This document shows positions 1-5,270 of a stretch of 5,270 nucleotides of DNA, in pieces; positions within the stretch are counted from its first letter, which is position 1, and each line of letters opens with the position of its first letter. Location of the stretch: contig CAORJJ010000010.1 in NCBI GenBank assembly GCA_948517135.1, forward strand, positions 29,589-34,858, given 5' to 3'. A model generated the notes under the pieces. The model was not told the DNA's origin and did not search any database. It worked only from the letters and a program-made list of their open reading frames with translations. Source of the DNA: an uncultured Clostridia bacterium (lineage in GTDB: Bacteria; Bacillota; Clostridia; TANB77; CAG-508). A program made the position numbers and the translations under genes.

Positions 1-46
1 TATTTTAAAAGTACATTACTTTTTATTAAAAATAAATAAAAATGAA

Positions 47-68
47 AAAAGCTCTATAAAGAGCTTTT
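47..68 (-). terminator. Rho-independent-type terminator of the DUF1858 gene
   Basis: A perfect 9-bp stem (AAAAGCTCT at 47-55 against AGAGCTTTT at 60-68) with a 4-base loop ends 5 bases past the stop codon of the leftward gene. Read on the minus strand it is followed by a T-rich stretch (complement of the A-rich 20-46). The A run on one side and T run on the other mean it could act in both directions. The position and structure are seen directly; termination itself is inferred. Confidence 0.8.
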
Positions 69-72
69 CTTA

Positions 73-255
73 CTATTTGTTTAATTCTTTTACTAAGTCA
101 TCAACATCTATTCCATGTACTCCGCAAGCTTCTTCTAATGTTTCAGCTTGTGATGCTGGGCAACCTAAGCAGTGCATTCCAGCTTCTAATAATATATCTG
201 CTTTTTCAGGAAATTTTTCTAATAATTCCCCAATTTTCATACTTTTATCTATCAT
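73..255 (-). CDS. DUF1858 / hybrid-cluster-protein-associated redox disulfide domain protein
   Basis: This is a complete 60-residue cytosolic protein with no signal peptide or membrane segment. It consists of a single DUF1858 domain (Pfam PF08984; the TIGR03980 'prismane-associated' family). The family hallmark is visible as GMHCLGCPASQ: a CxxC pair at C29 and C32, followed by a third cysteine, C44, in EEACGVHG. The family is widespread in anaerobes as a stand-alone small protein or a domain beside hybrid cluster proteins and other redox or metal enzymes. A thiol-redox or metal/cluster-binding role is suspected, but the exact function is unknown. The ATG at 255-253 is preceded by AAAGGAG (complement of 262-268) with 6-base spacing, which fixes the start. 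The gene is monocistronic, with its own promoter and terminator, divergent from the T4SS operon. Its base composition is clearly less AT-rich than that of the neighbouring secretion genes, as expected for a resident gene. Confidence 0.9.
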   Translation of the reverse strand: MIDKSMKIGELLEKFPEKADILLEAGMHCLGCPASQAETLEEACGVHGIDVDDLVKELNK

Positions 256-279
256 GATATTCTCCTTTCATTCATCTTA

Positions 280-288
280 ATTATAGCA
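280..288 (-). promoter_or_regulatory. Extended -10 promoter of the DUF1858 gene
   Basis: On the minus strand the sequence reads TGCTATAAT. This is a consensus -10 hexamer TATAAT (complement of 280-285) with the TGn extension (286-288). No convincing -35 hexamer lies 16 to 18 bases upstream (the spot reads TCTAGA or similar), which extended -10 promoters can tolerate. Transcription would start around 272-274, giving a short leader that contains the AAAGGAG ribosome site at 262-268. Confidence 0.55.
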
Positions 289-358
289 ATAAGACGATTA
301 TTTCTAGATTTTATATTAAAATACAGAAAATATTTTAACATAAATTATAAAAAAAGTA

Positions 359-387
359 TAGACAAACTAAAAAAAATGTTGTATTAT
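359..387 (+). promoter_or_regulatory. Sigma70-type promoter of the T4SS-like operon
   Basis: A -35-like TAGACA at 359-364 and a -10-like TATTAT at 382-387 are separated by exactly 17 bases, the optimal spacing. Transcription would start near 393-395, leaving a leader of about 22 bases that holds the AGGGG ribosome site at 405-409. It is the only good rightward promoter I see before the small membrane protein gene. With the tight packing downstream, it probably drives all five genes to 3823. The assignment is by consensus match only. Confidence 0.6.
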
Positions 388-416
388 ATTTCAAATTTAC
401 AAAAAGGGGTGATTCT

Positions 417-572
417 ATGGAATTCCTTACAAACCTCTTTTTCATAAGTTTTGGTATAAATATATTTATAATCATTTATTTTTTGTATTCAATACTAGAA
501 ATCTTTTTCTTGCAAAATCTGCAAGGTTCCAAATTAACTTATAAAAAATTTCAAATTAATAAGAAGGTTTAA
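417..572 (+). CDS. Small single-pass membrane protein (51 aa), first gene of the T4SS-like operon
   Basis: The ATG at 417 follows a strong purine-rich site (AAAAAGGGGTG, 401-411) at good spacing and opens 51 codons ending in TAA at 570-572. The product starts MEFLTNLFFISFGINIF. It has one long hydrophobic helix (about residues 6-33, Phe/Ile rich) and a short basic, polar C-terminus (KLTYKKFQINKKV), so it is predicted to be a single-pass inner-membrane protein with the basic tail in the cytoplasm. I do not recognise the family. Support for its being real: a promoter at 359-387, a good ribosome site, and a gap of only 3 bases to the coupling protein gene, whose ribosome site lies inside its last codons, suggesting translational coupling. 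Small membrane proteins are common accessories in T4SS operons, but no specific role can be assigned. Confidence 0.72.
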   Translation: MEFLTNLFFISFGINIFIIIYFLYSILEIFFLQNLQGSKLTYKKFQINKKV

Positions 573-578
573 CTTTTG
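561..578 (+). promoter_or_regulatory. Ribosome binding site and TTG start of the coupling protein gene
   Basis: AAGAAGG at 561-567 lies 8 bases before the TTG at 576-578. No in-frame ATG exists until codon 140, which lies beyond the Walker A motif, so the TTG start is needed to include the membrane anchor and ATP-binding loop. The site sits inside the last codons of the preceding small gene, so ribosomes finishing that gene (stop at 570-572) are placed to re-initiate 3 bases on. Confidence 0.75.
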
Positions 579-2318
579 AAAAAAGTATTACTCTTTTTAA
601 TATTTTTTTGTATTTCTTTTTCTTTTGCTTTTTTATTAATTTTTATAATTTTTGAACCAATATTTAATGCAAAAAATCTTATATTTCCTTATGCTATTCA
701 TCCTTTTGATATAGTTTCAGTATATCCAGACACATGGATTTTATTAAAAAAATTTTATTTTTTCTCTTTTTTTATCTCATATTCAATTTTATTTTATAGA
801 ATTTTCAATTTAATATATATACATTATCCCCCAAAAATAAAAAAAGAAAAAATATTCTTAATAAAAAATACTTCTGAACTATCATTATTCATTGGTTTAA
901 ACACTAATCAGCCTGTTTTCATTTCTGAAAAGGGTCTTTATCAAAATATACTAATTACTGGAACTATTGGAGCTGGTAAAACATCCTCAGCAATGTATCC
1001 TTTTACTAAACAACTTATAGAATTTTCTTCTGATAATCCATCCCAAAAATTAGCAATGCTTATTCTTGATGTTAAAGGTAATTATTTTAAGAAAGTACTA
1101 GAATATGCTAATAATAGTAATAGACTCAGCGATGTTATAACAATTGATTTATCTGGAAAGTTCAAATATAACCCACTTGACAAACCAGATTTAAAACCTA
1201 TTGTTTTAGCAAATAGATTGAAAACCATTTTATCACTTTTCAGCCCAAACAATTCAGAATCATTTTGGCTTGATAAAGCAGAACAAATATTAGCAGAGTG
1301 TATAAAATTTTGTAGACTTTATAATGATGGATATGTTACTTTTTCGGAAATTCATAAGTTATTAATGTTTCCAGAATATTATCAAGAAAAACTTGAAGTA
1401 TTAAAAATTCTTTTTAAACAAGGAAAATTTAATGATAATGATGTCTATAATTTATTAACTTGTATTGATTTTTTTGAAAAAGAATTTTTTTCATTAGACA
1501 CAAGAACTATATCAATTCTGAAATCTGAAATAAGTCGTATTACAAGTATTTTTGTTTCTGACTATTCTGTTTCAAAATCATTTTGTAGTCCTAAAAATGA
1601 ACTTAATTTTCATGGCTTTAAAGATATTTTAAAAACTGGAAAAATAGTTGTTTTAAATATGAATATCTCTGAATATAAAAATTTATCGAAAATAATTGCT
1701 GCTTATTTAAAGTTAGATTTTCAAACAGAAGTATTATCGCAACTTAGTTTTAATACTATTCCGCGAAAAAGCGTTTTTATATCTGATGAATTTCATGAAT
1801 ATGTAACAACTACTGATAGTGATTTTTTTGCACAATCAAGAGAAGCTAAATGTATTAATATTATAGCAACACAAAGTTACTCTTCAATAAAAAATAGTTT
1901 AAAAGATGAAACTGCAACTAAAGTTATTATTCAAAATATGATTAATAAACTTTGGTTTAGAACAACAGATAATTTCACTATTGATGAAGCTCAAAAGCAA
2001 ATTGGAAAAGAAGAAAAAGAAAAGATTTCTACAACAATTTCTGAAAATGCAAAAGAAACTAACTTAAATTTACTTACAAATACTCTTATTTCTAGAAATT
2101 CTAATATTTCTGAAAGTTATAATAAATACACTCAAAACGATTATATATATGATACCAATTATTTTTCACAAAATCTCGAAACTTTTAAAGCTTTAGCTTT
2201 TATTTCTAATGGATTTAAAGTTTCAAAACCAATAGAATTACAAATGATACCTTATTATAAAGATAACATTTATAATTCAAAAATTTTATATAAAGAAAGG
2301 AATAAAAATGAAAAATAA
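576..2318 (+). CDS. VirD4/TraG-type type IV coupling protein (conjugative DNA transfer ATPase)
   Basis: This 580-residue membrane-anchored ATPase belongs to the VirD4/TraG/TraD coupling protein family, which brings substrates (usually relaxase-bound DNA) to a type IV secretion channel. Two N-terminal membrane helices (about residues 4-26 and 59-81) precede the motor domain. Visible motifs: Walker A GTIGAGKTS at 129-137 (K135, T136); the DVKG motif at 165-168 after the strand AMLIL; Walker B FISDEF with D404 and E405; and the downstream sensor segment SREAKCINIIATQS with Q433, typical of the TraG/TraD C-terminal (TraM-recognition-like) region. The length is normal for the family and the frame is intact with no missing key residue. 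The start is TTG. The last 11 bases overlap the pilin gene. The pilin, VirB6 and VirB3 neighbours support a secretion role. No relaxase is in the window, so DNA as substrate is inference; protein secretion is possible. Confidence 0.93.
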   Translation: MKKVLLFLIFFCISFSFAFLLIFIIFEPIFNAKNLIFPYAIHPFDIVSVYPDTWILLKKFYFFSFFISYSILFYRIFNLIYIHYPPKIKKEKIFLIKNTSELSLFIGLNTNQPVFISEKGLYQNILITGTIGAGKTSSAMYPFTKQLIEFSSDNPSQKLAMLILDVKGNYFKKVLEYANNSNRLSDVITIDLSGKFKYNPLDKPDLKPIVLANRLKTILSLFSPNNSESFWLDKAEQILAECIKFCRLYNDGYVTFSEIHKLLMFPEYYQEKLEVLKILFKQGKFNDNDVYNLLTCIDFFEKEFFSLDTRTISILKSEISRITSIFVSDYSVSKSFCSPKNELNFHGFKDILKTGKIVVLNMNISEYKNLSKIIAAYLKLDFQTEVLSQLSFNTIPRKSVFISDEFHEYVTTTDSDFFAQSREAKCINIIATQSYSSIKNSLKDETATKVIIQNMINKLWFRTTDNFTIDEAQKQIGKEEKEKISTTISENAKETNLNLLTNTLISRNSNISESYNKYTQNDYIYDTNYFSQNLETFKALAFISNGFKVSKPIELQMIPYYKDNIYNSKILYKERNKNEK

Positions 2319-2637
2319 AAAAATGAAATTCTTATATACTTCAATGCTTTCAATTTTATTTATATCTTCTTTTGGAACAAGTGTGCTTGCAGCAGATCCA
2401 AAATTAGTATCTACTTTAGATTCAGCTTTTGAAAAAATTGAAAAATATATTTTAAAAATATCTACACCAGCAGCTGCTGTTGCTGTTGGCACAGGAGTAC
2501 TTATGAAAAAGTTTAGTTTTGGAGATGAAGAGAAAATTCGTACAGCCAATAAATTAATAAGAGGAAGTCTATTTTCCTATGGATTTATTTTATGTATTGA
2601 TTTAATCTTATCTATGCTTCAAACATTATTAACTTAG
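2308..2637 (+). CDS. TrbC/VirB2-like pilin precursor
   Basis: This 109-residue protein has the layout of TrbC/VirB2-family pilin subunits. A basic N-terminus (MKNKKMK) and hydrophobic core form a signal peptide with a likely cleavage after SVLA (residue 28). A short amphipathic segment follows, then a small-residue-rich membrane helix (about 52-66, TPAAAVAVGTG), a charged cytoplasmic loop (GDEEKIRTANKLIRG, 72-86) and a second helix (about 87-107). Mature size is about 80 residues. Family members form the extracellular pilus or surface-exposed channel extension. Translation starts at ATG 2308, preceded by AAAGAAAGG (2292-2300), inside the end of the coupling protein gene (11-base overlap), so it is probably translationally coupled. 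The position between VirD4 and VirB6 agrees with a pilin. In Gram-positive loci the equivalent slot often holds a smaller Maff2-type protein, an alternative name for this role. Confidence 0.82.
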   Translation: MKNKKMKFLYTSMLSILFISSFGTSVLAADPKLVSTLDSAFEKIEKYILKISTPAAAVAVGTGVLMKKFSFGDEEKIRTANKLIRGSLFSYGFILCIDLILSMLQTLLT

Positions 2638-2654
2638 CTTATTAGGAGATTTTT

Positions 2655-3530
2655 ATGGAAGAAGAAAAAATAAATTTAACAGAAACCATTTTAAATTCAA
2701 TTAACGAATTATTTTCTAAAACCTTCTCCTCTATTGATAATACAATATATAGCACTTTAGATTATTTAACTTTTATCTCACCAGACATTTTAAAAAATGA
2801 ATCTTTTGAAAAAATTTTAGGTTCATCTATTTCTGAAGGTATTCTCCTAATTTGTAATAGTCTAATTTTAGGAATTATTATTTACTATTCAATAAATTAT
2901 TTAATTTCGCATTTAACATATTCTCAAATTGATTCTCCAAAACAATTTGTTTTTAAAGCTCTCATTTTTATAGCAATAATGAATTCTTCTCTTTGGATTT
3001 GCGAGCAAATTATAAATATAATTTATATTATAACATCATCTATTTCAGAAATTGGAATTAATATATTTAACAAACCAATTACTTTCTCTTCATTTATTGA
3101 TAGTATAAACCAAAATCTTTACACATCTGGAGAAATATTAAATATATTTTCATTTGATGGAATTATAAAATCTTTTACAAGTTTTGGATTGATAAACCTT
3201 GTATTCACTTATTCTCTTAGATATATAATGATACAAATTTTTATATTATTAAGTCCTTTTGCTTTCTTAAGTTTACTTACAAATAGCTCTGAATGGTTCT
3301 TTAAAGTTTGGATAAAATCATTTTTATCATTATTATTAGTTCAAATATTAGTTTCTCTTATACTTCTTCTATCTTTTTCAGTCGAACTCCATCTAAATTC
3401 TAATATTTCAAAACTTATATATATTGGTATTATTTATGCTTTGATAAGAGCTAACAGTTATATAAAAGAATTATTTGGTGGAATTACAACAACAGTTTCG
3501 TCAGGTATCTCTGGATTCCAAATTCATTAA
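2655..3530 (+). CDS. VirB6/TrbL-like polytopic membrane channel protein
   Basis: This 291-residue integral membrane protein follows the pilin gene by 17 bases, with AGGAG at 2644-2648 as ribosome site. After a hydrophilic N-terminal stretch of about 60 residues, hydrophobic segments lie near 61-85, 98-130, 172-208, 217-246 and 252-268. The best family signature is the C-terminal half: LSPFAFLSLLTNSSEWFFKV (199-218), followed by WIKSF and a leucine-rich helix, then YIGIIYALIRANSYIKELFGG (256-276). This pattern, as I recall it, is typical of the TrbL/VirB6-like proteins of Firmicutes conjugative elements (CD0411 type). VirB6 homologues form the inner-membrane part of the T4SS channel and contact the substrate. 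The length is near the family norm and the frame is intact. Order in the operon (pilin, this protein, PrgI) is the usual one. Confidence 0.85.
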   Translation: MEEEKINLTETILNSINELFSKTFSSIDNTIYSTLDYLTFISPDILKNESFEKILGSSISEGILLICNSLILGIIIYYSINYLISHLTYSQIDSPKQFVFKALIFIAIMNSSLWICEQIINIIYIITSSISEIGINIFNKPITFSSFIDSINQNLYTSGEILNIFSFDGIIKSFTSFGLINLVFTYSLRYIMIQIFILLSPFAFLSLLTNSSEWFFKVWIKSFLSLLLVQILVSLILLLSFSVELHLNSNISKLIYIGIIYALIRANSYIKELFGGITTTVSSGISGFQIH

Positions 3531-3541
3531 AAGGAGGTTTT

Positions 3542-3823
3542 ATGCATTTTGTCTTTCCAAAAAATTATAATTTCAAACCAAAATTGTTGGGTTTTATAGA
3601 TTATAGTACTGCTATAATAGACACAGTTATTGGAGTTATAATTTATTTTTTAGTAAACACTATTTTTAACAATATAAATATAAAAATTTATGTATTTATA
3701 GCTTTATTCTTACCAGTTTTATTAATTAGTATTTTAGGAATTAACAAAGAAAACTTTATCAGTGTTTTTAAATATATGATTAAGTTTATAAAAAAGCAAA
3801 ATATTTATTTATATAAAAGATAG
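3542..3823 (+). CDS. PrgI family (VirB3-like) T4SS membrane protein
   Basis: This 93-residue protein belongs to the PrgI family (PF12666), the VirB3 counterpart in Gram-positive-type T4SS. It begins with the conserved FPKNYNFKPKLLGFIDYSTA (5-24), then two membrane helices (about 24-42 and 48-66), then a basic cytoplasmic tail (GINKENFISVFKYMIKF to YLYKR). The tail ending in a lysine/tyrosine-rich YLYKR is how full-length family members usually end, so the gene looks complete. AAGGAGG at 3531-3537 sits right behind the VirB6 stop, 4 bases from the ATG, a strong but close site. VirB3 proteins bind and position the VirB4 ATPase, and their gene is normally followed at once by virB4. Here nothing coding follows, so the partner must be elsewhere or lost. 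Confidence 0.87.
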   Translation: MHFVFPKNYNFKPKLLGFIDYSTAIIDTVIGVIIYFLVNTIFNNINIKIYVFIALFLPVLLISILGINKENFISVFKYMIKFIKKQNIYLYKR

Positions 3824-3893
3824 ATTATTATTTTGAGTATTTATTTTGTAGATTATTAAATCAAATATATTATTCATATACAATTCCTTATTC

Positions 3894-4000
3894 AAGCAAT
3901 TTTCATAGAAGTTCTAAATGAATTTTGTGGCACCCTTTCAAGAACAAGCTTGAACTATTTCCACAAAATTCTATTAAGAACTTCTAATTTCAAATTACTT
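3894..4000. repeat. Large imperfect palindrome with nested hairpin
   Basis: The core arms are 3907-3930 and 3961-3985. Aligned as reverse complements they agree at 23 of 25 columns, with one mismatch and one single-base gap. An outer extension pairs AAGCAATTT (3894-3902) with AAATTACTT (3992-4000), one mismatch, across a small internal loop. The 30-base centre (3931-3960) holds a second perfect 6-bp hairpin, TTCAAG (3937-3942) with CTTGAA (3949-3954), loop AACAAG. GC content is higher than in the surrounding DNA. There is no T tract after either arm, so it is not a canonical terminator, though it could still stop or stabilise the operon transcript. The size and symmetry suggest a dispersed palindromic repeat or MITE-like element; copy number cannot be seen from one window. 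Confidence 0.75.
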
Positions 4001-4151
4001 TCAAAAACTGTGCTGTAATCTTATAATATTTATTGAAATTCGATATTTGTTTGTAGTAATTTTGAGTACTATCTATATTATCAAAATATATTTAGCATAC
4101 AAGAAAAAATTAATACAAAATAATTACTCACACAAATAAAATTTATATTAC

Positions 4152-4180
4152 TTGAAAAAATCCCAAAGTTGTTATAGAAT
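4152..4180 (+). promoter_or_regulatory. Sigma70-type promoter of the 172-aa gene
   Basis: TTGAAA at 4152-4157 and TAGAAT at 4175-4180 are each one or two bases from consensus and are separated by exactly 17 bases. The expected transcription start is near 4186-4188, about 30 bases before the ATG at 4216. This gives the downstream gene, and probably the phosphatidyltransferase behind it, a promoter independent of the T4SS-like operon. Confidence 0.65.
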
Positions 4181-4215
4181 AGTAATAATTTAAAAAAATA
4201 GAATTGAGGTTTTTT

Positions 4216-4734
4216 ATGAGCAATATATCACTTTCAGAAATTTCAAATAATATTTTTGAAATGAGTGAAGAAACAATATATAATATTATTGAGAAATTCA
4301 ATAGCAATCAAAGTATTGATAAAACATTAACATATGTATATGTAAAGGCATTTTATATACATGTTATTAGAATATATTTAACAAATAAAAATAATATAGA
4401 AAAGTTTGAAAAAATTTTTTATGAATATAGAAACAAAATAAGTACATATTATAAAAGTAATAATTCAGAAATAAGCGAAGAATTACTAAAAGATATATTA
4501 AATGCATTTGATACTTCTTTTAATATAATAGAATCATTAGATTATAAAAATTTATCAGATAGTTATGAACTAAGACATCATGTAGTTTCTGTATTTGATT
4601 TATTAAGACATATATTAGAAAAAAAGTCACAAACTAATATAAGAACAGATATTTTTGAAAATAATATTACAGAAATAAGAAATCAAGCCGAAAAAATATT
4701 AGATTATGTAGAAAAATGTAATATAATAGATTGA
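4216..4734 (+). CDS. Hypothetical protein, predicted all-helical, soluble (172 aa)
   Basis: I do not recognise this protein. The frame can be read from a TTG at 4204, but the ribosome site GAGG (4206-4209) falls inside that extension and is well placed for the ATG at 4216, so the shorter form is chosen. The product (MSNISLSEISNNIFEMSEET...) has no signal peptide and no membrane helix. It is rich in Glu, Lys, Asn, Ile and Tyr and alternates hydrophobic and charged residues as in a helical bundle. Notable patches are YVYVKAFYIHVIRIYL (40-55), YELRHHVVSVFDLLRHILEK (117-136) and a heptad-like C-terminus with ITEIRNQAEKILDYVEK (151-167). One cysteine (C168) lies near the end. It has its own promoter and is followed 59 bases later by the phosphatidyltransferase with no terminator between, so the two may be cotranscribed. 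Leucine and isoleucine codons are almost all TTA and ATA/ATT, resembling the downstream gene more than the T4SS genes. Confidence 0.75.
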   Translation: MSNISLSEISNNIFEMSEETIYNIIEKFNSNQSIDKTLTYVYVKAFYIHVIRIYLTNKNNIEKFEKIFYEYRNKISTYYKSNNSEISEELLKDILNAFDTSFNIIESLDYKNLSDSYELRHHVVSVFDLLRHILEKKSQTNIRTDIFENNITEIRNQAEKILDYVEKCNIID

Positions 4735-4793
4735 TTTTCTTAATTATAACTTATAAAATATATTTGTATAAAAAATGATAGAGGTTAGAAAAT

Positions 4794-5270
4794 ATGAAGG
4801 TTTTTGTTAATTTAATAACAACTATTAGATTTATCTATACAATAATATTACCAATCTTACAAATAAGAATATCAAATACAGCATTTATAATAAATTTAGT
4901 AATATTGTTTTTAACAGATACAATTGATGGTTTTTTAGCAAGAAAGTTTAATGTTCAGACTTTTTATGGAAGTTTAATGGATACTATTGCAGATAAAACT
5001 TTAAGTATAGTATTACTTATAATTTTAGCAAATCATATAAATTTATTATATGTGGTATTACTATGTGAAATTTTAATTGCTTTATTAAATTCAGTAGAAA
5101 TGGCAAGAAGAAAAAGAACAAAATCATTAATTTTAGGAAAAGTAAAAATGTGGTTTTTGGCAGTAACAATAGTTTGTGGATATTTACATTATTTTAATGT
5201 TATAACTATTGAAGTTATAAATATTTTATGCATATTTACAGTAACAATGCAAATTGTAACATTTGTAAGT
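4794..5270 (+). CDS. CDP-alcohol phosphatidyltransferase family protein (N-terminal part, runs off window)
   Basis: An open frame of 159 codons runs from ATG 4794 to the window edge without a stop. The ribosome site is GAGG at 4781-4784, 9 bases upstream. The complete family signature DxxDGxxARx8GxxxDxxxD is present: D42, D45, G46, A49, R50, G59, D63, D67. The four aspartates bind the divalent metals and the CDP-alcohol, and D67 is the expected catalytic base. The N-terminus (VNLITTIRFIYTIILPIL) has the NxxTxxR pattern usual in these enzymes, and LGKVKMWFL (about 114-122) matches the conserved GKxK region. Several membrane helices are visible. The family transfers a phosphatidyl or related group from a CDP-linked donor, as in PgsA or PssA, in the cytoplasmic membrane. 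Which alcohol is used cannot be told from this fragment, so no symbol is given. Family proteins are usually about 180 to 230 residues, so the missing part is probably short. Confidence 0.9.
   Translation, partial: MKVFVNLITTIRFIYTIILPILQIRISNTAFIINLVILFLTDTIDGFLARKFNVQTFYGSLMDTIADKTLSIVLLIILANHINLLYVVLLCEILIALLNSVEMARRKRTKSLILGKVKMWFLAVTIVCGYLHYFNVITIEVINILCIFTVTMQIVTFVS

Larger units (their letters stand above)
3824..4215. other. 392-base gene-free region after the T4SS-like operon
   Basis: No protein-coding gene is supported on either strand. The region holds a short direct repeat TAGATTATTA (3821-3830, 3849-3858), a second short direct repeat ATTTTGAGTA (3830-3839, 4059-4068), a large palindrome (3894-4000) and a promoter (4152-4180). 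Conceptual translation of the bases after the PrgI stop shows nothing like the start of a VirB4 ATPase. It therefore reads as a breakpoint or repeat-bearing spacer between the secretion module and the next gene. Confidence 0.7.

Noticed and set aside
77..280. 67-residue rightward open frame across the DUF1858 gene
   Set aside because: It lies antisense to a well-supported DUF1858 gene with its own ribosome site, promoter and terminator. The conceptual product matches nothing and its start lacks a good ribosome site.
2286..2549. 87-residue leftward open frame opposite the pilin gene
   Set aside because: It is antisense to the pilin gene, which has a signal peptide, correct topology and translational coupling. 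The leftward frame is a by-product of AT-rich codons.
3824..3900. Remnant of a virB4 gene just after PrgI
   Set aside because: Reading the frames by eye gave frequent stops and no similarity to the N-terminus of VirB4-like ATPases. A profile search would be more sensitive.
3907..3985. Palindrome as an ordinary Rho-independent terminator of the T4SS operon
   Set aside because: The stem is far too long and interrupted by a 30-base centre, and no T tract follows on either strand. It may still affect transcript ends, but is not called as a terminator.
3859..4018. Open frame through the palindrome ending in TAA at 4016-4018 (contains LNEFCGTLSRTSLNYFHKIL)
   Set aside because: It has no usable start codon with a ribosome site, and the palindrome itself explains the absence of stops. 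If the palindrome is a dispersed repeat, such frames would recur as spurious small hypothetical proteins.
4204..4215. Upstream TTG start for the 172-aa gene (4-residue longer form)
   Set aside because: The GAGG ribosome site at 4206-4209 would then lie inside the coding sequence, and it is correctly spaced for ATG 4216.

Overview
The window is very AT-rich, roughly three quarters A+T by eye. It has purine-rich Shine-Dalgarno sites, strong TTA/AGA/ATA codon use and a small HCxGC redox-disulfide protein. This fits an anaerobic low-GC bacterium, either Fusobacteriota or Clostridia. I lean slightly towards Fusobacterium, but nothing here (no rRNA, no uniquely diagnostic gene) decides it.

Layout. 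(1) At 47-255 a DUF1858 'hybrid-cluster-associated' redox-disulfide gene reads leftwards, with a hairpin terminator at its 3' end. (2) At 256-416 a divergent intergenic region carries a promoter facing each way. (3) At 417-3823 five tightly packed rightward genes form one apparent operon: a 51-aa single-pass membrane protein, a VirD4/TraG-type coupling ATPase started by TTG, a TrbC/VirB2-like pilin precursor, a VirB6/TrbL-like polytopic membrane protein and a PrgI/VirB3-like protein. (4) At 3824-4215 a 392-base stretch without genes contains a large imperfect palindrome of about 80 to 110 bases and, near its right end, a good sigma70-type promoter. (5) At 4216-4734 lies an unrecognised 172-aa, probably all-helical soluble protein. 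(6) From 4794 to the window edge runs the N-terminal part of a CDP-alcohol phosphatidyltransferase with a perfect catalytic signature.

How the genes fit together. Genes 2 to 5 of the operon are recognisable type IV secretion (T4SS) or conjugation parts of the kind usual in Gram-positive integrative elements: coupling protein, pilin, inner-membrane channel and VirB3. In such loci the PrgI gene is normally followed directly by the VirB4 ATPase. Here VirB4 is absent, the DNA turns non-coding, and a palindromic repeat lies where it should be. No relaxase, integrase, lytic hydrolase or outer-membrane core gene is present. All reading frames are intact and the cluster has its own promoter, so it is either a recently truncated element or a deliberately minimal, VirB4-less module that borrows an ATPase from elsewhere. 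This is the main point of interest. The flanking genes (DUF1858, CDP-alcohol transferase) look like ordinary chromosomal genes.
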